Shown one piece after another: positions 37,401 through 46,000 of a stretch of 64,000 nucleotides of DNA (position 1 is the first letter of the stretch; each line of letters starts with the position of its first letter). The position numbers and the translations under genes were made by a program. Source of the DNA: Lingula anatina (lineage: Eukaryota > Brachiopoda > Lingulata > Lingulida > Lingulidae). The stretch covers positions 121,125-185,124 of the forward strand of contig NW_019775755.1 in the NCBI RefSeq assembly GCF_001039355.2. The letters run 5' to 3'. The notes beneath the pieces are model-generated. The model had not been told where the DNA came from and ran no database searches. It saw nothing but the letters and a program-made list of their open reading frames with translations.

Positions 37401-40090
37401 AGTTTACGTACTGTTATAAATAACTGGGGATCCTGAAACTCTAGCATCACCCTCAGTTCTTTAAGTTTTCTCATCTGTAACAATATAGATTACTGATTTT
37501 TATAATAATATACTTTGAAAAACATCTCCAGGATTGCACTGAGGTTAACACTAAATGAACAATATTTCATGACTTCTACATAATGCTTGCCTATCCTATC
37601 ATTATATCACAATCACCTATTAACACAAATTGCGATTTTTTCACCCATCTGGTCAGAATATTAGTGACTGCAAATGGTTTTCCAATGAAATTTCCATCAA
37701 GAACTTAAAAGTAAATGGTCCTAAAGATACTTGTAGCTAATTTTGCTTATTGAGATGAAGATAAAAAAAATGATAAAACTTATTTATTTTCTCACATTTT
37801 CTTCTGGGTTTTCAATGATGGCCCCAGCCAGCAGTGCAATCTTCTGCTTTACTTCTCTCAGTTTTTCTTGCCTCTGTGCAAACAACTGTGCTGTACTCAG
37901 TGCTGGAAGTGGTTCACAGGGTTCTGGTATTTTTTCAGCAGCATCTTCATTTATCACAGTGTCTAAAGAAATAAAAGAAATTCTGGTTGATATTATTTAT
38001 TTTTTTTATTTGCTAAAGGCACAGAGTTCATTGTTTATAACTGCCGCAACAAAATATGTTCATTTCATCATATGAAAAACATTCCTTGTGATAATTAGGC
38101 ACTTTTCATCAATCATAATGATACCTGCAAATAATGAAACAAGTATAGACAACAAGAGTAATTGCTTTAAGAACATAGAGCATTTTTAATATATCAAAAG
38201 GATTCAGTAATATATCAAAATGTTTCTGTATTCATACCCTCTTTTGACTTTTCATCTTCTTCTTGCACTCCCATCCTAACAACAAGGCCTTGTTTGCTTT
38301 TGATAGGCAACAGTGGCTTTAATACTGGTTCTTCCTCATGGTGCATTCTCCTGGGCACCTGTTCATACTGTGCCACTGGATCACTGTAGGGCTGCCTCTT
38401 CACCCTTGAAAAACACATTTGCAAAACCATAGTGACTGTGATGAAACAATACAATTTCACATCTTACACACATCTAGACTAAGACTTGCTCTTAATTTTT
38501 TTGTGTTTAGGGCAATGCAAATTTTTAGACATCTATTTGTTTTCCCCAAATATATATCATACAAAACTATAGTTCAACTACAATAAAACTAATGAATGAA
38601 GCATACCCTTTTGCAATTCCTTCCACAAAACTGCAGTTAGGGTTGGAAAAAATTTCCACATCATCAGTGTCCATTCTATCTTCCTCTTCCAGGTCAGAAT
38701 ATTGATGTATGATCTCTGCATTTTTACCTCCTTTCAGCTGCTTTAGTTTCTGTTCTATGAGCTGTTTGTTCTTCTTTAAATTCTTCTTCAATTTACCTTG
38801 TTTGGCTAACTTTGTAAGTCTTTTGTTGGAGAGTTTGTAATGACTGACTTTTGCCCCTGCTTTCCTCGCTTTTCCTCTTTTTGTTTTCTAAAAATAAATT
38901 TTAAAAATTGCATGTTCAATCGAAAATTATGTGCTACATGTATCATACTTTTAAAGGTATATTTCATATGCTGCTATATAGAAGGGAGCCCAATGAACTC
39001 ACTTTAGATAAAGTAAAAAAGCATAGGATTTTAAGCAAGCATAAACCACTTCTGGATGGATTCATGCAAGGACAAATAATACTTTTTGATCATATTTAAA
39101 TAGATACATGCTATGAATTAAAAAATTCTTCAAATTTATTACCTCCTGAAAAATCTTGCCTTCTATCTAATATCTTAATAGTTTTATGTAATCCAGAAAT
39201 CTGTGTGAGAATTGAACTTGGAAGGATGGCAGAATTTTAAAAACCATCTCTTAAACATGTGTGAACGACTTTTCAAATTCCCCAGTTTGTAACAGATACA
39301 ATAATTTTCAGAAATAGACTGAATTCTATTTCCTTATGTCACTATCATATGACCCTTAAGGCTTTTCCCAGCAAACTGTCCAACTATCATTTGGACGGCC
39401 GCTGGCATCACCGGACGGCAAATATTTACAAAGACGGACGAGCGGCTTACCAATTTTTTGGAAAGTGACACCCTTGGGGTGTCGGGACAGCCATGAACAT
39501 ATATAATATACACATCTTATACACAGCAGAAATTGTAAATTAGGAGTCCTTCACTGCAATGTACGTGTGAAATGTACGTACTTCATACTTACAGTGTACA
39601 AAGACAGGAAACTGGCCACCTACAGTATAAAGGTACTTATGCAGCATATTTCCCTTAAACAAGTGTAATTTGATTTTCTGTGTTTTTCTTAATTCAGATG
39701 TCTGTTAATTTTGATAAAAGTTTCTGCTGTACATTGTTTGGCTATTAACTTTTAAAATCTTCACCCCTAATATTTTTTCATAATAATACATTCAAATATC
39801 TTTGAATGGGCCACATTTTCCTTGTAAAAACATTCAAATGCCAGTAGATAAATGTCAATTAAATCTCTTGTGTTACTGTGTCTGAACAGCAGAGGCTCTG
39901 ATCCAAAATATAGAAAAAAAAAACGAAGGAAATCAAGTATATGAGGTGGGTGGATTAAATAACTACTTATATGCTCCCAATGAAAGCATTTTTTTCGGTA
40001 CAAACAAGGCCAAATGTAATTGCCTCATACATTGCTATATTGTCAGGCGTTTTGTACATGGACACATTATACACAACTTACCGAACCCAT
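16278..40090 (-). CDS. NOC3L: Nucleolar complex protein 3 homolog (NOC3L), complete, 20 coding exons
   Basis: NOC3 proteins act in the nucleolus and nucleoplasm in 60S ribosomal subunit assembly, with NOC2; the yeast protein also has a reported role in replication initiation. Twenty exons, read on the minus strand, join without a phase conflict into 795 codons plus TGA; human NOC3L is about 800 residues. The order is a lysine-rich N-terminus (3-95), an acidic linker (96-150), the conserved NOC3 region (about 150-320, with [16 protein letters not shown] and [10 protein letters not shown]), helical repeats (320-470), then the CBF/Mak21-like region (about 490-690, with [31 protein letters not shown] and [20 protein letters not shown]). 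The C-terminal 50 residues are basic and unlike the human tail. The start at 40088-40090 was chosen because its frame joins exon 2 in phase 0 and an in-frame TAA lies shortly upstream with no other ATG between. Identification rests on my recall of the human sequence; confidence is high. Confidence 0.95.
17383..17476 (-). CDS. NOC3L: NOC3L coding exon 19
   Basis: Acceptor TTTAAG, donor GTCAGT, phase 2 in, phase 0 out. It encodes [20 protein letters not shown], weakly matching the RRSATELFEAYSMAEMTFNP region. Confidence 0.85.
19089..19186 (-). CDS. NOC3L: NOC3L coding exon 18
   Basis: Acceptor ATTTAG, donor GTAAGT, phase 0 in, phase 2 out. It encodes [20 protein letters not shown], matching [20 protein letters not shown]. 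Confidence 0.92.
19577..19838. mobile_element. 262 bp MITE-like hairpin element in NOC3L intron 17
   Basis: Ends TTAGAC and GTCTAA are inverted; the arms of about 115-120 bp match well (AATCTAGCAGGAT, CCCATC/CCGAGGGGT, CATTCAGCT, ATGTCTGG, ATGCCTACTGAA in the same order on opposite strands) around a centre near 19705. No coding capacity. The target duplication is not resolved. Confidence 0.8.
21130..21258 (-). CDS. NOC3L: NOC3L coding exon 17
   Basis: Acceptor ATGCAG, donor GTAAGT, phase 0. It encodes [20 protein letters not shown] and [20 protein letters not shown], the strongest conserved block at the end of the CBF-like region. Confidence 0.95.
22611..22721 (-). CDS. NOC3L: NOC3L coding exon 16
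   Basis: Acceptor TTTCTAG, donor GTAAGT, phase 0. It encodes [20 protein letters not shown], matching [20 protein letters not shown]. Confidence 0.92.
22934..23199. other. assembly gap
   Basis: 266 N in NOC3L intron 15, next to a run of 19 G (22915-22933) that probably stopped the sequencing. Confidence 1.
24595..24730 (+). mobile_element. LINE reverse-transcriptase fragment (NOC3L intron 15)
   Basis: Translation gives [11 protein letters not shown], then after one frameshift [20 protein letters not shown], the conserved finger and first catalytic-aspartate block of non-LTR reverse transcriptases. It is a short, frameshifted, dead copy on the strand opposite to NOC3L. Confidence 0.7.
25307..25390. 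repeat. (TCTA/TCTG)n tetranucleotide repeat
   Basis: TCTA and TCTG units, preceded by a duplicated segment around CATGATCCTT-TGAAAATCTATC. Confidence 0.9.
28910..28980 (-). CDS. NOC3L: NOC3L coding exon 15
   Basis: Acceptor TTTTAG, donor GTACGT, phase 1 in, phase 0 out. It encodes [19 protein letters not shown], matching GVEIVLQCLDVMLTKRRKQ. A 6.2 kb intron follows. Confidence 0.92.
29239..29374 (-). CDS. NOC3L: NOC3L coding exon 14
   Basis: Acceptor TACTAG, donor GTAAGA, phase 0 in, phase 1 out. It encodes [20 protein letters not shown], a hallmark of the family (human [20 protein letters not shown]). Confidence 0.94.
29639..29711 (-). CDS. NOC3L: NOC3L coding exon 13
   Basis: Acceptor ATTGCAG, donor GTAATT, phase 2 in, phase 0 out. 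It encodes [20 protein letters not shown], nearly identical to the human [20 protein letters not shown]. Confidence 0.93.
30305..30405 (-). CDS. NOC3L: NOC3L coding exon 12
   Basis: Acceptor TTGTAG, donor GTAAGT, phase 0 in, phase 2 out. It encodes [20 protein letters not shown], matching [20 protein letters not shown] at the start of the CBF-like region. Confidence 0.92.
31671..31829 (-). mobile_element. LINE reverse-transcriptase fragment with YADD box (NOC3L intron 11)
   Basis: Read on the minus strand it encodes [20 protein letters not shown], then [14 protein letters not shown] and, in another frame, VIVFGNGGP. These are the YADD catalytic box and the following conserved region of non-LTR reverse transcriptases. 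A stop and a frameshift break it. Confidence 0.75.
31977..32044. repeat. 34 bp perfect tandem duplication (NOC3L intron 11)
   Basis: Two identical units beginning TAAGTACAATAATTTTAAAG lie head to tail, next to the LINE fragment. Confidence 0.95.
32334..32414 (-). CDS. NOC3L: NOC3L coding exon 11
   Basis: Acceptor ATACAG, donor GTGAGT, phase 0. It encodes [18 protein letters not shown], a likely coiled coil matching [20 protein letters not shown]. Confidence 0.88.
33060..33185 (-). CDS. NOC3L: NOC3L coding exon 10
   Basis: Acceptor TATTAG, donor GTAAG, phase 0. It encodes [13 protein letters not shown], then a strongly charged stretch ending in MSRKERK, the same place as the charged linker in human NOC3L. 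Confidence 0.88.
33280..33359. repeat. 40 bp imperfect tandem duplication (NOC3L intron 9)
   Basis: Two units share AATCAA-ATATAT-ATGATCTTATATCTATGA with a few substitutions. Confidence 0.85.
34202..34258 (-). CDS. NOC3L: NOC3L coding exon 9
   Basis: A short 57-base exon, phase 0, acceptor TTTTAG, donor GTAGGA. It encodes [19 protein letters not shown], at the place of human VIKVISGFVKGRNYEVRPE. Confidence 0.85.
34821..34892 (-). CDS. NOC3L: NOC3L coding exon 8
   Basis: Phase 0 at both ends, acceptor TTTCAG, donor GTAAAT. It encodes [19 protein letters not shown], matching [20 protein letters not shown]. Confidence 0.9.
35629..35748 (-). CDS. NOC3L: NOC3L coding exon 7
   Basis: The acceptor is CTTTAG, the donor GTGAGG, phase 0. 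It encodes [20 protein letters not shown], matching the [20 protein letters not shown] region. Confidence 0.92.
36089..36259 (-). CDS. NOC3L: NOC3L coding exon 6
   Basis: The acceptor is CTTGCAG, the donor GTTTGT, phase 0 at both ends. It encodes [20 protein letters not shown], matching human [20 protein letters not shown]. Confidence 0.92.
37313..37474 (-). CDS. NOC3L: NOC3L coding exon 5 (NOC3 core)
   Basis: The exon lies between a TTACAG acceptor and a GTAAGT donor, phase 0 at both ends. It contains [20 protein letters not shown] and [10 protein letters not shown], the most diagnostic match to NOC3L in the window. Confidence 0.95.
37796..37962 (-). CDS. NOC3L: NOC3L coding exon 4
   Basis: The acceptor is TTCTTTAG, the donor GTGAGA; phase 1 in, phase 0 out. 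It encodes [20 protein letters not shown], the start of the conserved NOC3 region. Confidence 0.9.
38238..38404 (-). CDS. NOC3L: NOC3L coding exon 3
   Basis: The acceptor is TTTTCAAG, the donor GTATGA; phase 2 in, phase 1 out. It includes [20 protein letters not shown], matching the LLPIKDKSG region of the human protein. Confidence 0.88.
38607..38887 (-). CDS. NOC3L: NOC3L coding exon 2
   Basis: The acceptor TTTTTAG precedes AAA-ACA and the donor is GTATGC (phase 2 out). It encodes a very basic segment ([13 protein letters not shown], then KNLKKNKQL), expected for a nucleolar targeting region, followed by the acidic [14 protein letters not shown]. Confidence 0.85.
40082..40090 (-). CDS. NOC3L: NOC3L coding exon 1 (9 coding bases)
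   Basis: The exon encodes only Met-Gly-Ser before a GTAAGT donor at 40081 (phase 0). The 5' UTR extends upstream to the right. The frame is closed by a TAA between this ATG and the next upstream ATGs. Confidence 0.75.
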
Positions 40091-40343
40091 GCTTGTTGTG
40101 TAGCATTGTAAAAGATGGCGCTGTTACATGAAGAGACATCTAAGATTATAAAGTTTTATATTTTGTTAAAGATTTCATTCGAATATTTTACATAAAAAAC
40201 AAATAATTAAAGTTGTTTATAAGATGAATTATTCTAAAGATTGAAATATCATGAGCTGAAGAAAAAAGAGAGGATGCCTCCTATCTTGCTCGATCGCCTA
40301 TTTTCGGTTACGGAAATGCCCGAATATATGCGATAAAGTAAAA
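40091..40343. promoter_or_regulatory. shared intergenic region, likely bidirectional promoter of NOC3L and ATRN
   Basis: Only 253 bp separate the two divergent start codons, so both 5' UTRs and core promoters must lie here unless there are upstream noncoding exons. AAGATGGCG at 40112-40120 resembles the YY1 site; in the NOC3L direction it reads CGCCATCTT just upstream of the ATG, a common position in ribosome-related genes. No clear TATA box is positioned for either gene. Promoter function is inferred. Confidence 0.6.
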
Positions 40344-40576
40344 ATGGAGGATGTGACAATATTTAAGTTTCAAGTTTTGTTCAAATATAGACGGAAATTT
40401 ACATCATATGGGACTATCGTGCTGTACATGATATTAATTACAAGCTATTTAATACCTGCAGACTCTAAAGAGAACTGTGATGTTTCGTGTGAAAATGGGA
40501 ACTGCAAAAACGGGAAGTGTGTATGTTTTCCAGGTTGGACAGGTAGTTCTTGTCAGTCGTGCGGTGGTCGCGTCAG
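40344..40576 (+). CDS. ATRN: ATRN exon 1: signal peptide and first EGF
   Basis: ATG in the context AAAAATGG; donor GTAAGC, phase 2 out. A long basic N-region precedes a hydrophobic segment (TIVLYMILITSYLIPA, about residues 24-39) that looks like a signal peptide cleaved after IPA. The EGF module has CENGNCKNGKCVCFPGWTG. Confidence 0.9.
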
Positions 40577-43009
40577 GTAAGCTGGAGATGTTCTCCTTTA
40601 ATTTTGTTTTATATGTAAAATCTTTCCTCATTCAAAGCTGATAATTGACTCCATGAGATGCATCGTGTTAAAAAAAATGACATATGAACTGGAACTTTTC
40701 CCAAACGTAAGTGTAACAATAACAACCTGTTTGGGTGGTTCCTTGTGACTCAACACAAACCACCTTACCTGCTGTTTATTTATGGTCCACGTTTTTGTAC
40801 AGAGACAAGAGATCAATACATACATCAGCAGAAGCCAGGAAACATACCTTTTAATTCACGCAGACTTTTTTTACTGTTGTGTTATCAAAGTAAAAGGTAT
40901 CTGTCAGAAGCAAGACCATTTTAAAAGTAATTCCCTGTTGTGTAAACTAAACAGTGTCATATTTGTTGCCTAGTGCATGTACCATTCTGCAGAATATTAT
41001 TTTAAGGTCGAAGAGCAATGGAATCATTTAAATCTAATCTAAACATAATTGATCAGTTTTACTATTTTACAGCTAGACATGTACAGCTTGTTAAAATTAT
41101 CAGTCCCCATCCTCTGTCTCATCATACAATAACTTGTTTTTCATCATGGGAGGTCATGGGTCATCTGTTATGTCTATGCATCGTTTTTAGCCAGGATTGT
41201 TACTCCATTATACTAATTATTCTTGCATTGCCACTGTGCTGCAAACAGAAATACATGGGGAAAAAACAGTGGCATGTACATGTGCAACAGTAATACACCA
41301 TACTTTAAATTTTTGCAGATTTTTAAACTTGGGGTACAGATAAATATGTCAAGTTTATGGCCAGAAATTTGAAAAAAGTGCAGTTTTCAAGCTATTTTTT
41401 ATTCATTTATTTTTATTTTTTGGCTGACTCACTGATTTATTTGGTTTATTCTATGGCATGTCAACTTTATTTAAGTAGTGTAAGAATTTTGTAGAAGTGG
41501 TTTAATATGCATTACAGAAAATCAGTGTTTACTTCATATGTAAGTTATCTTCCTGTACATTTCAGCAGAAACTGCTGATTAAATTTTTAAAAGTCTGAAT
41601 TGGGAAAGATTAGTTGCTTTGCAGGATATGTAAACATAGAAAATATGACATGGGAGTGTTTAAAGTGTGTACAGTATACCTTTAGATTGATTATTGAGAA
41701 TTTGCTGACACAGAATTGTGTATTGGTATTAAGTCTGAAAACTAAGAGAGAATAGGTATAGTGGAAAACATTTAGTTATTTTAGACTGACCATACCTCTT
41801 GTTAAGGTGAACATTTCAGATTTTAAAGCATTTTTTAAACTCCCTTGTTATCAGTCTTGTCTAGATGCTGGTTTCTTTGAATTTATTTGTTTAGTTTGTG
41901 TATATTAGACATCTTTATTTTATACAAAAGCGATGCGATTGCCAATTTTCTACCCTGTGTGTGTGTGTGTGTGTGTGTTTACAATTATTCTTCCAGTACA
42001 GTTTAATTCGACACCTTAGAGAACAATGATTAAGTGCAGATAAGAACTTGACAGGGCTCGACATTAGCGCCTGTCCGCCTGTCCGGGACAGGTAAAAATT
42101 CAGTTCGGACAGGTGAAGTTGCAGGGTTAGCTGTCCGACGGACAGGTCATGTTTTATAAGGAATGTGAAGCAAAAATCTTTAAAAATCATTTTTGTTGCA
42201 TACTAACGTCTTTTTGCCTCTTCCTAGACGGCATAAAAAGAGTGACCTACTTTTGGCACAAAACACATGCAGTCGCAAAACGAAGTCTGAGCAAACTTAC
42301 CGCCAAATTATGAAAGAGAACACCCTCCAGAACTTCATCACACAAAATTTATTCACATATCAGGTTCACTACTGAACATTCATTTAGTTAAAAATCCTAC
42401 GTGATCTAGTAATAAAGACCCTTCCAAAAAAAAACAGAAACTATACGCAAGTATAGTGCTGCCTGGTTACAAACCCAGATTGAACTGGATGAACTGGCTA
42501 TATCTAGTTCGTTGTCAAGGCAACATACTGCCTGTCAATCAAATACGTATGCTATCTACTCACTATAGAAAGTGAAATCTTTGGGACGGAAGATCTTGTT
42601 GAAATGTTTATTTTCCAAGATATAACCCGAAATTTTGTATGATGTTTTCTTTTATGACTCTAGCATCACCTCTGTTATTTACAGTTTAAAATTAAGTGCT
42701 GGAATATGATAAATTAACATTGCTCTAATATACCAGTGTGATATTGATGTAAGGAAGAAATTAGTAATAAAAATATGAGAATTTAAATAAAAAGAAGGGG
42801 AACTTTTTTATACTGATTTTATTTAATTCATATATTTTTTAAAAATCAAACAAATGATAACCCCTTTAGAAGTTAAATTGTTAACATAAATACAAGTAAA
42901 GTATTATAAAATGAATATTCTTTAATTTTCATTGAACTTTATTCAAATATTTTAAATATTGAATATTTTAATAAAATTAATTTAGCAGTACCCCCTCCCC
43001 ACTTCCCGC

Positions 43010-43045
<36 letters not shown>

Positions 43046-46000
43046 CTTTGGTTAAACTTCATGTGAATCTGTTATCAAATTGCAGACTTACAATTAGTAA
43101 ACCCTGTACCCCAAATCCTAGGAGAAGCCCTGATTGGAACTAAATAAATATTAGACTTATATGCAAGATTAAATCTTCAGGAGTTCACAAGTATGAAAAA
43201 ACAACTTTTTATCTGAACTAAATTCACTTTAAGGTGCATTTTCGGGGCTCATAAGATTGAATATTTTGGTTATAAATACATTAAATGTATGACTACACAT
43301 ATTAATTGACAAAGTTCAAAGGTATGAATAGAAAAAAAATTGGTTTTGTGGACAGGTTGGATTAAAAATCGGACAGGTCAAATTTATGACCACCTGTCCG
43401 AAGGACAGGTGCTCATAAAAGTTAGTGTCTAGCCCTGCTTGACTACTAGTAGGTTAATAGAACCACTACTCATTTATGAAGTGGGAATAAACTTGGTTAA
43501 TAAATCATTTTTATCTATGCCCCAGTGTTTCTGGAACTTCATAACAGCACAGCAATACTAATGATATTTTTAAAAACACAGTAAATATCATTCATTTAAT
43601 ATTATTTATGTAAAATGGTTAAGTACTACATAAAAATTTATGGTTTTGCTGTCAGTTTTGACAATGAACGTAAAACTTAAACACAAAACAAAGGTAAAGA
43701 TCTACAACTTAAATTAATTTAACTTCTCATTTTCCATATTTTCTTCCAGGTTAACAGACCCCAGTGGCTATATTCATGATGGTGCTGGAAATTACAGTAC
43801 AGATAGTAAGTGTTCCTGGCTGATAGACAGTGGTCAGGACAACGTTCCCATTCACTTCCGCCTGAAACACTATGCCACAGAATGTTCCTGGGATCACCTG
43901 TACATATATGATGGAGACTCGGCCTTCTCCCCACTTCTAGCAGCTTTTAGGTATGTGATCAACTTGAAGCTTTTCTTTATGCAATGCATGCAATTTTCAA
44001 TGTTGAAATGGTCAAAAGACTAAAAGAAAGTGGAAGTTAAAGTATGCTGTTACACTTATTTGCCATAAGTGCAGCTCTATATAATGGTCTAGTGAAACTG
44101 AATTTTACATCCTTATTTTACATGTGGTCCCTTTACCATAATTTAGGTGGCTGTATGGTAAATGTAAGTTTTTATTTGCACCTTTCTTATCAGTCTCTGG
44201 GTAGGTGCTAAAAATAAAAATAAAACCTTTTTTTTTCTTGGCAGCCTGCAGGTTTATTGCACACATAGAATACGCCCTATTTTTTTCATCAGTTTGTCAG
44301 TACAAGTAGGCAGTTAACATTAAAAAGCCTTTTCATTTTATGGCAGCTTCATGTTTCTTTTGTGAAATACCTCTTGATATTTTTGCCATAATGTAGACAA
44401 AATGTCCTATACAGAATGGTGGATTTAGATATCTTTCAATCTTATGTTATCTTGTATGAACTGACAAATAGCACTTTGGGCAATATTATGTGGCCCTGAA
44501 AAACCATGTTCACTTTGAAAATACCATAGATCACATATTGCATTTATGTAAAAGAGCCTTCCATGTTTTGCAATGTATTTCATGTTCCAATATTTAAGCA
44601 CCAAATTAAGTTAAAGGAACAAAAAGTAAACTAGTATTCATAAAATGTGTAAGTTCAGCATTAGTATGTAGTGTTGCGTCTGGGCTTTGCCACTGAGCCA
44701 TTCACACATTGAAAACAGTGTTGTCCCTCATTTTGAGATATATGCAGCGCAGCTAAAGGTGCAAAATTACAACAAAAGTCCCTTAAAATTTAGAGCTCCC
44801 AATAGGTAAATAATAAAAGTGAATATTTCTCTTTTTCGCTTATTGATTACTCAACATACACCCTAAAAAAGCCATATTATTTACTCTGTACTTGTAGTTA
44901 TGTAGGTGTTCTAAGAACTCTGTTTATGTGGCCAGATACCAGTTTCACAATAGCTAACTTACATAAATTTGGCCATTTTGCTGAGAGTAAAAACAGTTGA
45001 CTAAAAACCAACTGGTTATTATAGTTTTTTTTAAAAACCTTGAAATGAATTAATGACCTTTTGATATTAATTTCAACCATGCAAGCGTCATAGCAAGCAT
45101 ACAAGTACCTTTTGTGTGTGTGTGTGTGTGCGCGCGCGTGCGTGCGTGCGTGTGTGTGCGTGTGTGTGTGATTTACTTCTCAATGACTGGCCAGTCATTT
45201 AGAACCCATGTCTTCTTGTACAACTCAGAAGGAACTATCAACTTTAGGTGCATGTAAGAGTACTTTTATTTGTTAAAGTTCAGTAGCTTTTCAAAATATG
45301 TAGATATAAACATATATGACTTTGGGAAATTTGTACAATGTATCTTCNNNNNNNNNNNNNNNNNNNNNNNNNNNNNNNNNNNNNNNNNNNNNNNNNNNNN
45401 NNNNNNNNNNNNNNNNNNNNNNNNNNNNNNNNNNNNNNNNNNNNNNNNNNNNNNNNNNNNNNNNNNNNNNNNNNNNNNNNNNNNNNNNNNNNNNNNNNNN
45501 NNNNNNNNNNNNNNNNNNNNNNNNNNNNNNNNNNNNNNNNNNNNNNNNNNNNNNNNNNNNNNNNNNNNNNNNNNNNNNNNNNNNNNNNNNNNNNNNNNNN
45601 NNNNNNNNNNNNNNNTTTTGTGTGTGTGTGTGTGGGTGGGTGGGTGGGTGGGTGGGGGGGGGGGGAATTCATGGTGATAATTTCTATGTCCTCCATAATT
45701 AAAAACAGGGCCCACTGTCTCCAAGTTTTGAGATCCCAGATGCAACTCTGGTATGAAAAGAGTGAAAGATAGCAGTGTTTTTCTATAAAAAGTTGGCTTT
45801 CAACTAGCCTTGTTTCACATTACTGTAGGTATTGATTTACTATTTATGTCTTCACGTGACTGTAAGAAGCAGAAGAAAATCAAAGACAATTGAATTATAT
45901 TGCAATGATGAGGCCTTGCCAACTAAATTATTCACAGTGAGCTGTTATTCAGGGCAATGGATAGCATATATCTCAATTTTAGCAAGTAGAAGGGATACTT

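Noticed and set aside
40449-40631. Minus-strand frame opposite ATRN exon 1
   Set aside because: Shadow of the coding exon on the other strand.
45266-45772. Five overlapping frames of 128-159 codons
   Set aside because: They cross an assembly gap and GT-rich repeats; they lie inside ATRN intron 2.
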